From the NCBI RefSeq assembly GCF_014905175.1, contig NC_057789.1:6138001-6202000 (forward strand): a stretch of 64,000 nucleotides of DNA. The letters are read 5' to 3'. The DNA comes from Aphidius gifuensis. Its lineage: Eukaryota; Arthropoda; Insecta; Hymenoptera; Braconidae. The translations under genes were made by a program, and so were the position numbers. Shown here piece after piece: positions 13,801 through 25,600 of this stretch (its first letter is position 1; every line of letters begins with the position of its first letter). The notes below the pieces were generated by a model. That model was given only the letters and a program-made list of their open reading frames with translations, made no database searches and was not told the origin of the DNA.

Positions 13801-14773
13801 CTGTTTCTGTTTACATATGATTATACCAAGTATAGTCATATCATATATGTTTTTTTATAAATTTATGTCATCAAAGGAGTCGCTCGGCGGCATATGTGTA
13901 ATAGTGTTTTTTTATTTTATTTTTTTGATATGAAAAATATAGGCTCAAGCAATAATTTGTTCAGTTACCTATATATAGGGAAGAAAATCCCAGGTTTTAT
14001 TTCAAATACCGACCACATTGACTAACTTATCTAATCTAATTTAAATGCGAAGAGGGCTGAGAAAGCGCGCACGAGCATAAATGGTCTTCATGTGTATTCT
14101 CAGTAACACCCAACTCAAGTACACTCTCATACATGCATACATTTATTCAGTATAACACAAGGTTAAAATGAGCAAGTGTAGAGAAAAAGTATATACCAGA
14201 AAATAAGGGGCAGTAGGAGAAAGAGGAGGAAAGAGGGTTAGTTTGCGGGCTGCTGTATATAAGGGTATATAAAAAGATGGTACAAGAGAGAGAAATGATA
14301 ACAAAATGGATGAAAGAGGGTAAAATGAGGTATCCAATGGGATAAAATGAAGAAATAGAGAACAAGAGAAAATGACAGGAGAGTGAGAGAACGATGGTGG
14401 GTAAAAAGCTCTACAACGACGTTTAGAAAGAGAAAAAGTGGAAGCTTTTGAAGTCTTCTGGTTGTGCGGTAATATGGTGGAAAGAGTAAACGAAAAGAGG
14501 AGCTACATTTTGAGATGAGGAGGATGGCTAGGAGGGTATAATAGGAAGAACACGATCTCATGAATGGGCGGGGTAAAGTTTAACGCGAATTGAGGGGAAA
14601 CAAAGTGTATGGAACAGTATTGTGTGCAAGTGTAGAGTGTAAAGCAAGTCATTTACCCCACTCAACTATACTTTACTCACTTACTCATATAATTCTATTT
14701 CTCTCTTTCTCTTTTTTTTTTTTTTTTTCTTCTCTTGACCCCCTTTGCCCCTCATTTCTCCTTTTTTCTTCAG

Positions 14774-14803
14774 CAACCAACCAACCAACCAAGCAACCAA
14801 CCA
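14774..14803 (+). repeat. AACC tetranucleotide microsatellite
   Basis: About seven units of a four-base CAAC/AACC repeat with one interruption (AAGC), lying after a T/C-rich tract. It has no coding context. Confidence 0.8.
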
Positions 14804-15721
14804 TCCTCCTTTTTTTTTGACTCTATATATATTCGCAATATATACATACATATATAATCTACGTACAAACCGCTGTGTAACGTACAAAATTGAGTGCTGA
14901 ATCCTGGATTACATCCTAGCAGAGTGAAACAGAGAATTGGTTTGGATACTGATACAAAGGTACTTGTATTAGTATGTACTTATTTTATACAATGAAATTT
15001 CTACAACTATATATTTTATATATATAAATATGGTTGTGATACTGCACCATCACACCGTCTACGTTATTTTTTTCTATGCTGTCGAGTTGCCATTTATATA
15101 ATATCAAACGTGTATACATGCACGCGAGAAACAGAAACAATAGTGACTGTAAATTTCCATCGCATTTTACTACCTCGCGAACAATGTTCTTGCTCATTTC
15201 TTGCAACTCTTGGTCTCTAAAATATCTCATTTCTCAATGTATATATATGGCTTTTGAGAATGAGGGTTAGTATAAGAGGGTCGGTGGTGGTGGAAGAATG
15301 AGAGACAGACACTCTTGAATAATATCACGGCAATCCTACTATATATAGCAGCAACTTCTTCCTTGCTCAATTTGTAAGTGAAACATAAATCAGTCTGTTC
15401 GTTTTCACGTTGTCTCACTTTATTTTTGCATTACTATCTAGTCTAAATATGTATATATATTTTTCAACTATTTTTATTATGACATTTTGTATGATTTTGA
15501 ATGGTAAAATTTAAGTAAATGATAAAAATAAAAAATATATATATTTATACTTTGATTTTTTTTTTATCTTATAAATAGAATGTCATAAAAAAAATAGTAC
15601 GTATATATTTTTATGTTTTTTGTTTTTTGTATATTTTCAACAACAATAAGCTGAAACTAGAAAACAACAAATGAAAATTTAACATGGAGTTTGTATATAT
15701 ATTTGCATGCGGTGGACTTTG

Positions 15722-15830
15722 TGGCGGCCATTTCAATGCGACAACATACATATACATATTTACATTTTTATTAAAAAACATTCGCGATATTTCAACGACA
15801 TTCTCACAGAGATAACGGATGCGAGATGAC
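15722..15830 (+). promoter_or_regulatory. Candidate enhancer sharing ordered motifs with HGTX intron 3
   Basis: The block contains TGGCGGCCA, then ATATTTACATTTTTATT (15756-15772), then TAACGGATGCG (15813-15823). The same two longer strings occur in the same order and orientation at 27107 and 27180 inside HGTX intron 3. The shared blocks sit in islands less AT-rich than their surroundings. A pair of related regulatory elements flanking the homeobox gene is a reasonable reading, but function is unproven. Confidence 0.3.
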
Positions 15831-18800
15831 GGAACATTCAATTATCTTGGTAATCCTACAATTATAGCCATCAGATTTACTAGACAAAACAAGAGAGAGA
15901 AAGACTGTAAGCACGGTAAAGTGTAAAAGACAAGTCTTCTATGTGTATGTACACAAACATCAGTGTCTCTTCTTCGTTGCTACCAGTTGTCTCTTCAACC
16001 CCCCTGGTAAAACAACAACCATGTTTTTATTTGTCCTCAATCTTATTCCATCTCTTATATACCACTCACCCCATGACCACAAGTCTTTTCTCGTCATGAG
16101 CAATTCAAGTCAAGTGAAATTCTCTTTTTTCCCTTTATTTTTATATTATATATTTCCAACAATATTTGAAAACTCGAAGAATGGATATATTCGTAACAAT
16201 GGAATAAATTTTATTTTTCTTATTTATTTGTAAATTTATTTTTCATACAAAATAAAATATAATAAAAAAAATAACAAGTCATGAATTTAAATCAAAATAA
16301 AATTTTCATTCAAATTAAATTGTATATAAATTTTTAAATAAAAATTTTAATCAGTAATTTTAATTAAATAATTATTAAATGAAATTTCAATTTACCAAAT
16401 ATTGTTTAAATTGATCATCATATATAATTTATCAAACAATAATTTTGTGTTTAATAATACTCAGATTATTTATTTTTTTTATTTTTCCATAATTATGTCA
16501 ATCAAATAATCGATATATTAAAATTAATTAATTATCAAAAGACCAATACATTTAATGTGTATTCGAGCTGAGAGTCAAATGCACAGTTTACTCGACGCAA
16601 ATGTTTGCAAAACAGTAAACACACCATTGTCGTATCAAGCATTGATCCATATTGATGCTATGACAATATAACACAAATTTATTGCCTCTGTTTATTCCGC
16701 ATTATTATCTTTTTTTATTATCCAATATATATGTTTTTTTAAATCTAAAAATTTCAACAATGATTATACGTGGCTTTACGAAGATCAACTTGTTATGAAA
16801 AATTGATAAAAATAAATTAAAAAAATAAAATAAATAATTAAGTGAAAATATATGATAATGTCTTTTTATATTTATTTTTTTTTTTTTACGATTCGAACAT
16901 GATAAATATGATCGTTTGTAGTATTAACAGAAGGATACAAACATGGGTGGTTCGTTTATGTGTATATCCAACATATTTGATCCTTCTTTGAAATTGTTAA
17001 GGACAACCCCCTCTACCCTATCAAAAAAAGGAAAAAAAAGGGGGAGGACTTGGTATATTTATTTTTTATTTTTTTAGCAGGGTTATCGAGAATGCTTAAA
17101 TATTATTGCCAGAGAAAAGCACGGATTATTAATGCTCAGTCGACAGGTCGTAAAAGGGCGCGATGAAAAAAAAAAAAAAAAAAATTATCTGTATATATAT
17201 TTTATATAAAATCATAATATGAAAAAAAAAAAAAAAATTGCCTAGATGATAATACTGACTAAAATATATATCATTCGCGTATTTATACAAGTCAGTATGT
17301 ATATATTATATACACAAGCACATTTGCAGTTTGTGACACACACAACACTGTGCAGAATGGAAGCGAGAAAAAGACCAACAAAAATTGTAGGGAGACATTT
17401 GAGGGTTGGTCCAAAGGGACGCTTATTAAATTAGTACTCAGTTACCTAATGCTAAATGCTCATCCCCAGTTTTTTTTTTTTTTCTTTTACTTTGCCATTT
17501 TTATCTCATTCAATCATTATGATTATTAATTTTTTTTTACTTGATATTTTTTTCTCATTTAAAAAATTTCCTCGCTTAATTTAACAGTAGTTTTATATAT
17601 ACACTATACAGTCTGTTACGATCATCGTCATTGGATTAAAAATTTTTAATATTGTAAAAGATAATATATCATGAAAAAAAAATTTATAAATCAACTAAAT
17701 TTTTTTTTTTTTGTTTTTAAATTAATATAATTTAATTTCAATATAATAAAATAATGAAAAATAATATTTTCTTGGTAATATTAATAAATTGACCATACGG
17801 TCATGGATATCAATGCAAATAAAAATCCATATCGGTTTTGACACATATGCTCCACGGTATGAGCCATGATTGTGATCCTTTTTTTTTTTTTTTTCATCAT
17901 ACACGCACTTGAATATAATATAAATAATACAACTGCATATGTGGCTTATGAACGGATTACTGTTGCGGTGTCACAAGAGGGGTCACCCGAAAGCCAAAAA
18001 GCTCATCTCAGTATTACAGCCACCCGGTTACTTTTTTTTTTCCCTATTTCTCCCCATCCAACCCCTTACTCATTGTTTTTTTTTTTTTTTTTCTTCTAAA
18101 ATTTCTCGTCTTATTTATTTCGTTATAATTTATTTTTTTTAATATTCTATAAATGCAAAACTTGCTGCAGAATGATTAACTACTTGCCTTGAATTTTCAA
18201 CTCATTAAATAGTAAACACAATGTCAAATAAATTTAATATATTTACAGGTGTGAGTGAGTGGCAAAATAAAAAGCAAAATAAAAAATAAATAAAAGGTCT
18301 ATATGTAGAATACAATTATTTAAAAAATTATAATAAAAAAAAAAAAAAAATGATAATAAATATAAATGTATGTATATAAAGAGATACCTAATATTTATTT
18401 TTGAGTGTAACGATGGTAGCCTAGTATTTTGTTATAAACACAATGATGAATTTTAAGGATATATATAAAAAAAAAATAAAGTGGGAGAAAGTGAGTGACT
18501 GAATAGTTGACAGTATGTGTATTTGTACAATACCCTTGCTATTATTCTCATAGGTTATTATAACTGCATGGCCAAGCATCAAAAAATCATCCGTTGTATA
18601 TAATATCAATGGATATAAGTATATGTGAATCGAAGGGCGACACCTATACAGTTGACCTGTGCCGCCTAATTTGACGTCGGGGCCCATTTAACAATAGATG
18701 TGAAAAAATAAAATTAAAAAAAAAAAAAAAGCCCCATAGTCACAAATTTGTGTAGGCACGCTTGAAAGATCAATGGTATAAATGTCGTTTTTTTCTATTA

Positions 18801-21800
18801 TTTGTTGCTTTTATTTTTTTTTTTTTTTCATAAATCTGTAAAATATCTATAATACAGAGCAAAAATCTTTAAACGACTTGACTTTTATTTCGTGACATAA
18901 AATGTTAAGTCGACAGGATATGACACATCAAGGATCCATCGTTTTGAACATAAAACGATAAAAGCGGATTTTTGCTTTATTGTTAGCATATCATTTGTAA
19001 ATATATATATACTTTTATTTTAAAAATAAAATATAGATATATTTATAGCGAGCTGCAGAAAAAATGAGAATATATTTTTTATTTTTGGCTTGATTTTTTG
19101 TTTTTTTTTTTTTTGCGTAGATTTTTTACCAATTCGAGGTTTGAATGGTGAAATGGAAATGAAGGTAGAGAAATGAAAAAATAGTGTATAACGACAGGAT
19201 CGATGAGGACGAGACACGAGTATCGTCAGCTTGAAGAGATTAGTCGCATCTGCTGGCGCCCAAACATTATACACACACGTATATATGAAGGATACATTGC
19301 AAGGCACACACATATATATATAATATATTTTTATGCATATAAAAAAAAAATAGAAAAAAAAAAAGCTAAATAGATACATATGTGCGATTGAATAATATGC
19401 GATAGTGTAAAATATCAACCACAATAATGATGTCGAATTTCTGTACACGTACTTGTTCGATCGATCATCTACTAGTTATTATTTAAGCCGCAACGTGACG
19501 TCATTAATATATCGTTAGGACGAAGCAAAGGAACAATGACTATGGTGTGCTGACAATGATGCATCGATTGCCACAATCTTTTACCAATTTTTATCATTTT
19601 TTTTTCCCACACTGTATTTTTTATTTTTTTTAACTTTTGAATAGCCCAACTGTGTATGGATATCTAGTTTGATTTTTATTTTTTTTAACATATATGTTTA
19701 AAAAATGTCAATCAAATTGAAGTGTATATATAAACTGTTTAATCGTTTCATTTAGCATGGCTATTGAGTCTCAGCACCGGGCAATTTGTTGAGGGCATGA
19801 CAACAGTTCGGGAATCCAGTGATATTTCCCAACGAGGGAGTTCACCGCCCGTGCCACTTCTCTTTACTTATTATTTTCATTTTCTATGTATACATAGTTA
19901 ACATATAACCATCGTTTCTCATCACTCGGTTTAGCATTGGGTACACTCAATAGGCCTCGTATAATGCTCCAGTGCACACCGAGTCATGATAGGACCCAGG
20001 AGGGCTTTATAGCAGGAAAAAGAAGAAGCCAAAGAATGAAGAAGAAAAAAAAAAAAGAAAGAACTAAATTCTAAAACGAATGAATGTGAAAAAATAACCG
20101 AGTTCTACATATTATAATTTATAAGCCACATCTGTCACATTGGCTTCTTTAAATTGCAAAGACAAGATTTCAAAAAAAAAAAAAAAAAGAAAATTTATCT
20201 AAAGCACAATATGTGCTCTTGAAAATTTCCAATCTTATTACCATTAAATTTTCACCACCAAAAAATAAATAGTCAATCCTAAATAGTATATATATATATT
20301 TTTTTTTTTTTTAGTTTTTTCATTTATCAAATTTTATATCATCATCAATATGATAAAAATTAATATCAAATGGGCCATTTGGTGATCCTTATAATTGAGA
20401 CAAATTATAGCGAATCGAATGGAATATCCATAGAATTGAATCCCCAAAGAATGCTTCCAGTATATAACACACATACTGAGTAATAATATAATATCCCTTA
20501 CATTTGAATTCAAGAGAAAGAGAAAGAGAAAAAAAAAAATCATACAAGGGTAAATTAACACGTATGTGTTAGCATCAGGGGGGGAGGATGAGAGTGCTAA
20601 AGAGAGGTTTTTTTGCTTTTTTAATTCAGAGAATATTATATGTGTGATAGTAGACTTGCACAGTGCGAATTATTCACGGACGAGTAACTGCATACCTAAT
20701 CCATTTGGTAGCTGTTTTTATATGGGACTGAAGGAAAAAAAAGTCACATCAATGCGGCCAGACAAGCCCGGTGTTTGCCTTCAATTTGATCACACATCTA
20801 TTTTATGTAACGCATCCAAAAGACTGCAGACACAAACTAACACATATATCACCCTCATTGGGGACAAAATTCTTTACCTGCCAACTCGTCGTTAATAAAG
20901 TTTGATGTTGCGGAAAATTAGGTCTCAATTACACCCAAGCCTCATTATTGTCCTTTCTTTATTGTTGCTTTTTTTTTTTTTTTTTAATTTTTTTTCATTC
21001 TGTCAATTTGCTTTTTATTTTCCCCTCGCGAATGACTTTTACCCAAAATATACGCACATCAACGCCATAATTTTTTCAACAGCATATAATATAAAGAATC
21101 AGAAAATGAAAGATAAATGAATAGGAGGAAAAAAAAATAAAAAAATAAAATTATACTCAACTAATATACTTTATATCCCCCCTTGTTCAATAGAAAAATT
21201 ATTCGCAAATCAGACACGCTTGCAGACAAGGCGACTGATGCATTCAATCACAGTGTAATATTGAATTTAATGTATAATAAAATTGTCACAAATTTATATA
21301 TGTATTTGTCATTTCAATAAATGGATATAATATGCATAACAGCAGAGACTAATCAATTTTCCTGATTGTCTTTGTCTCTATTCAAACATTATGAAAATAA
21401 ATAAAATAAATAAATGTCCATCTGTGATGGTGACATAATAGCTATGTATATATTTTTTCACTCAATAGATATATATTTATGTAAAAATGTTTTTGTCAAG
21501 GTGAACATTAAACCTACGCATAAAAAGATGATCTAATGGGATGCTGTATGAGTAGTTCAAAATCGAGAAAATATACTTGAATTTTATATATGTGTGTGTG
21601 GGTTGAGGTAATGTTGGTTTGTCTGGTCTGCTAAAGAGTAAAGAGTCCAGTAGTAAAGGTAAATTTAAGTCGGACATTCTAGTATATACTTGTGTATTAC
21701 AATTTTATATGGGTGTGTGAATATAGTGGTGTGATGGTAGATTTTCAGCGCACGGCCAGGCGTCTCTCTTGTTTTATTCAGTCGGGATCATAAATTACGA

Positions 21801-21839
21801 GTTTAAACACACAATGAAAGACGCTTAACAAGAAGCTAA

Positions 21840-21935
21840 CGCGAGATTGAGAGGCCACGCCCAATCGCCAAAAGCAACTTCCGGTATAACGATAGTCGTG
21901 GCTCCAATCCGAGTCAAGGCCACGCCCAATATGTT
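21840..21935. promoter_or_regulatory. Paired Sp/KLF-like sites upstream of HGTX promoter
   Basis: The 13-base string GGCCACGCCCAAT occurs twice on the plus strand, at 21853-21865 and 21918-21930, 65 bases apart. CCACGCCC is the core recognised by Sp/KLF-type zinc fingers (Btd/Sp1/Klf in flies), and CCAAT adjoins it in both copies. The pair lies about 300-380 bases upstream of the proposed HGTX start region. Confidence 0.4.
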
Positions 21936-22224
21936 GAATAAGTAAGGGAAGTAACTGGTAAATATATATATGTTATTTTCCCCCTTGATATGCGCATGAT
22001 ATTTACCAGGCACGAGCATACAAACACATACACAGAGAAATACACAGTTATATATTCGATGGACCCAAAAGATTTTCTTCCCCTCTATAATATCAAGCTA
22101 TACAGTGTCTGATGAACGATTCACCTATTGGATACCACCAACAAACGAGTGAGACAGATTTTGTTTGACTTTATACATATATATACTACTGATGTAGCGG
22201 GGGTGATTGCTTTAACGCCATCAA

Positions 22225-22275
22225 GGATGCATCTCAGTCAACCAGTTTCAGTCTTCAGTGTCGTGCAGCATCGTT
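22225..22275 (+). promoter_or_regulatory. Candidate HGTX core promoter (initiator cluster)
   Basis: Three arthropod-type initiator cores, TCAGTC at 22234-22239, TCAGTC at 22248-22253 and TCAGTG at 22255-22260, fall within 27 bases in a GC-richer patch. No TATA box stands about 30 bases upstream. Transcription starting here would give a 5' untranslated region of about 440-460 bases before the ATG at 22698, AT-rich and with T runs. The assignment is inferred from motif clustering and position. Confidence 0.4.
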
Positions 22276-22697
22276 TACATGCATCATTTGGCTCTGAATA
22301 AAATTATATAAATATAATACGAAATTGATTTTCAAATTTCAATATTATTCATTTACTTGTGTTACCAAAGTTTTTTTTTTTTTTAACGTTAAATTAATTT
22401 AATTATTAAATTTAATAAATGTAAAATAAAAAAAAAAAAAACTAAGCATCACTAATAGTGTTTATCAACAAGTGATTAACGTGCTTCAAGTGTGTTCATC
22501 AACAATTGGATTATAAATTTTTTTTTTTGTTGCTATTTTTTATAATTTTGTTTGTTTGTTTATTTATTTTTTTTTTCTTGTTATTTAAATTGATTTTATT
22601 TCTCATGCAAATATAAAAATATTACTGAGTGACAATTGTTTAAAAGTTGAGTGACATTAATTTAAATAAGGATTTTAATTATTATGCACGTATCGAA

Positions 22698-25600
22698 ATG
22701 GTTTGCTCCGTGACTAGCGCCGAGGACCTCCGTGACAACGGTGTGATAGAGGCATCACGTTTACAGGATACGCCGCCACAAATTGTCGTTGCCACGAGAG
22801 ATCGTACAAGTTTAATTGACGGAATGTCATCATTAAGTGACGCACACCGTCGGAACGGTCATATTGATAGTGGTGATAGAAGTTCATCAGCTGGTTCATC
22901 ATTAGGTTCATGTTCACCACCTCCAGCATCAAGTCATTCACCACCACCACCAAGACCACCATGGTTACATGATTTTCATGCAGCAGCATCACCTCATGTA
23001 TTACAATTTTTAAATTTAAGTGCTGGTGCTGGTGGTATGCTTGGTAGTCAACCACTTGCAGCATTACACTCAATGGCCGAAAGAAGTCATCATCATCAAC
23101 AACAACAACAACAACTTCATCATCAACAACAACAACAAGCACAGGCACAAGCACAACAACAGCAACAACAACAACAACAATTACAAAGACAACAACAAGC
23201 AGCTGTTCATTTACAAAGTGGACAAATTTCAACACCACCACAAGGACAATCATCACCAACTGGTAGTGGTAAACACAGTCCAGCAACTTCAATAACTTCC
23301 GTCGGTAGTAATCCACATGGTATTGATACAATATTATCAAGACCAGCTGCTACACATCCACAAGTTCCAGTAACAGCAGCTCATGCTTTATCATCAACAC
23401 CAACTCATCCATCACATCTTACTGCTCCAAGATATGCAATGCATGCTGGATTTACTGGGTCTGCTGGTAAGTCATCATTTTTTATTCTCATAAATATATC
23501 TCTTTTCTCTTTGTTGATCATCATTAAAATGAAAAAATATATTTGTATATATAGCCAGCTCAGATGATATTTCTTTATATTCTTTCTTTGATAAATATAA
23601 ATAAAAAAAAATAACGTTGAAAGATATTCACTTGATGATTAATGGATTCTTTTTAATATTTTTAGGTTTAGGACAATTCCAGCAAAGAACAGAGGCTCGT
23701 CATCCCGCAGTCTACTGGCCAGGTCTTCAAGGACTTGTCAGTGATCCTTTAGCATGGCGAGCTCGATTACATTCGTGTAAGTTTTTTTTTTTTTCAAATA
23801 TTAATTCAGATAACTATATAAAATTTCAAGATTAATATTTTATTCGAAACAAAATAATCAGTGTTTTACAAGTATATATACTTGTAAAAACTTTTAGGCA
23901 ACTAATAAAACCGCATTTAAATTTCCATTGAGCTTTGTATATATATATATGGCAACACGTGACACACTCCCACGAATTTTAGTAAAACTGCTGTTGCTGA
24001 TATTTTGCACCCTTCAAAAATCATAGATCAAATAACCCGACGGTGTGCCACATGTGGCAGAATGTTGTATAAGAAACAAAAGATAAAGGTGGACTTTACA
24101 AACCCTACCCCTTGACTAAGTGTGCGTGACCACTGAGGGTGATTTAAATCATCTTGATATGTTATAGATTTATTTCTCTTGTAAATTAATAAAACCAAAA
24201 TACCGACGGATAAATACATGTTGACATTTAAAAAAAATTCATGTTTAGATTTATCAAAAAAAAAAAAATATTATAGAAATATTATTTAATTTGATTGAAT
24301 AGTTGTCAAATATAATTATGATAAATTTGTTGAAATATACTGGTATACTTTGAATTTAATTGACATGTCATAAAATTAGAAAAAAAAAATACAACAATAA
24401 AATTTGTATTATGAAATTCAATCCATCAAAAATGCCTGATCTAATAAAAGCACTAGGTCGAAAGGTTTTTCTAAAAGTTGCACACGTGTCTTTATACATA
24501 TATATCATAGCTATATATCATCTGCATATAAATTTATATATATTTATGTTTATACCTAATATATATACCAATAGATAATATTTCTAGCACCAAAGTAACT
24601 CATCGTCAATAGGTTTGTATGAGTCTCATGAGGCCAATACAATCACCACGGGAGCAACTCAGTTGCTATTTATGCCTTTCTATACTCTCAAATCTACTCG
24701 ATAAAAATTTTCTATATAAGCCCTAAACGGGTCCAGGACATTGGCTCAACATAGTACAACCATTCGCATGATCTTTGTGCTTTTGCCTTTCAATCGTATA
24801 CATATATCGTTTTCATCCATTGCCTTTTCCAACAGGGTGATGTTATGGCCTCGACTTGCTGACGCGACTTGTCGATTTAATTTGGCGACTTACACACACA
24901 CACACATTCAATATTAACCCCCCGATAAATATATTTTTGTTTTTGTACACTTGTACATAATATAATATACACAAGAGAATACAATCACTTTCATTCGCCA
25001 TTGTCTATCAATAAACTCATGAAAACAATATCCACGATTTGGAGACAACATACTGAACACAGTATATTTTTTTTCTTTTTTTTTTTTTTTCATATATATA
25101 TAGATAAGGATATAATGCATGGATATAAGGGTGGATAAAATTTTGGTATACGAGTAGAATGTGGTAAGCAGCTCGTTATAACCCTTTCCGCCAACTGGCT
25201 ATTATTGCCTCGTTCTGTATTCTGTTACAAATTGCTTTATTAAATTAAAGTCCCACAGGTCATATATATATATGCAGTATAGTAAACGTATATGGAAATA
25301 CAATTTTACATGTGAAATACTTTTACCAGAAAGTTTGCTTGGACAAACTTATATACCCCACCCTTAATTATACTCAACATGTTTTACTCTTAATTACCGA
25401 TGACCATTGTGGATTAATACCGTATTTTAGCTCGTTTATAATTATAACAAGCTGGATAAAATTTATATGTGTATACGGATCATTATTGTTGAAGTTGGAT
25501 TTTCCAATTCATACTAATGGGCTTTGTAATAGTCACTCTGAAGGTGTGTTTGACTGGCTTCAATATTATACGCGCATATATATTTTATTGTAAATCCTTT

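Larger units (their letters stand above)
7841..21800. other. Gene-poor intergenic DNA upstream of HGTX
   Basis: No exon is supported. The stretch alternates long A/T runs with compact GC-richer islands. Islands are seen near 8790-8960, 9940-10110, 10800-11000, 11640-11990, 12240-12380, 13060-13340, 15720-15840, 19190-19260, 19480-19580 and 19750-20000. The island at 19490-19510 contains a perfect TGACGTCA (19496-19503) followed by TTAAT. The pattern is typical of the regulatory desert around a developmental homeobox gene. Short open frames such as those at 10489-10844 and 20566-20895 start on non-ATG codons or lack splice support and are not called. Confidence 0.45.

Noticed and set aside
14143..14561. 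Overlapping minus-strand frames rich in Ser, Leu and Phe
   Set aside because: They arise from a GA/AG-rich purine tract read on the opposite strand. No splice or domain support.
19020..19448. 142-codon minus-strand frame
   Set aside because: Homopolymer-driven Phe, Lys and Tyr runs with no coherent domain. Probably chance.
20566..20895. 109-codon plus-strand frame
   Set aside because: It opens on GTG rather than ATG, has no recognisable domain and no clear acceptor. More likely a GC-richer regulatory island.
22714..23340. 208-codon minus-strand frame rich in Val
   Set aside because: Antisense shadow of the CAN repeat in HGTX exon 1.
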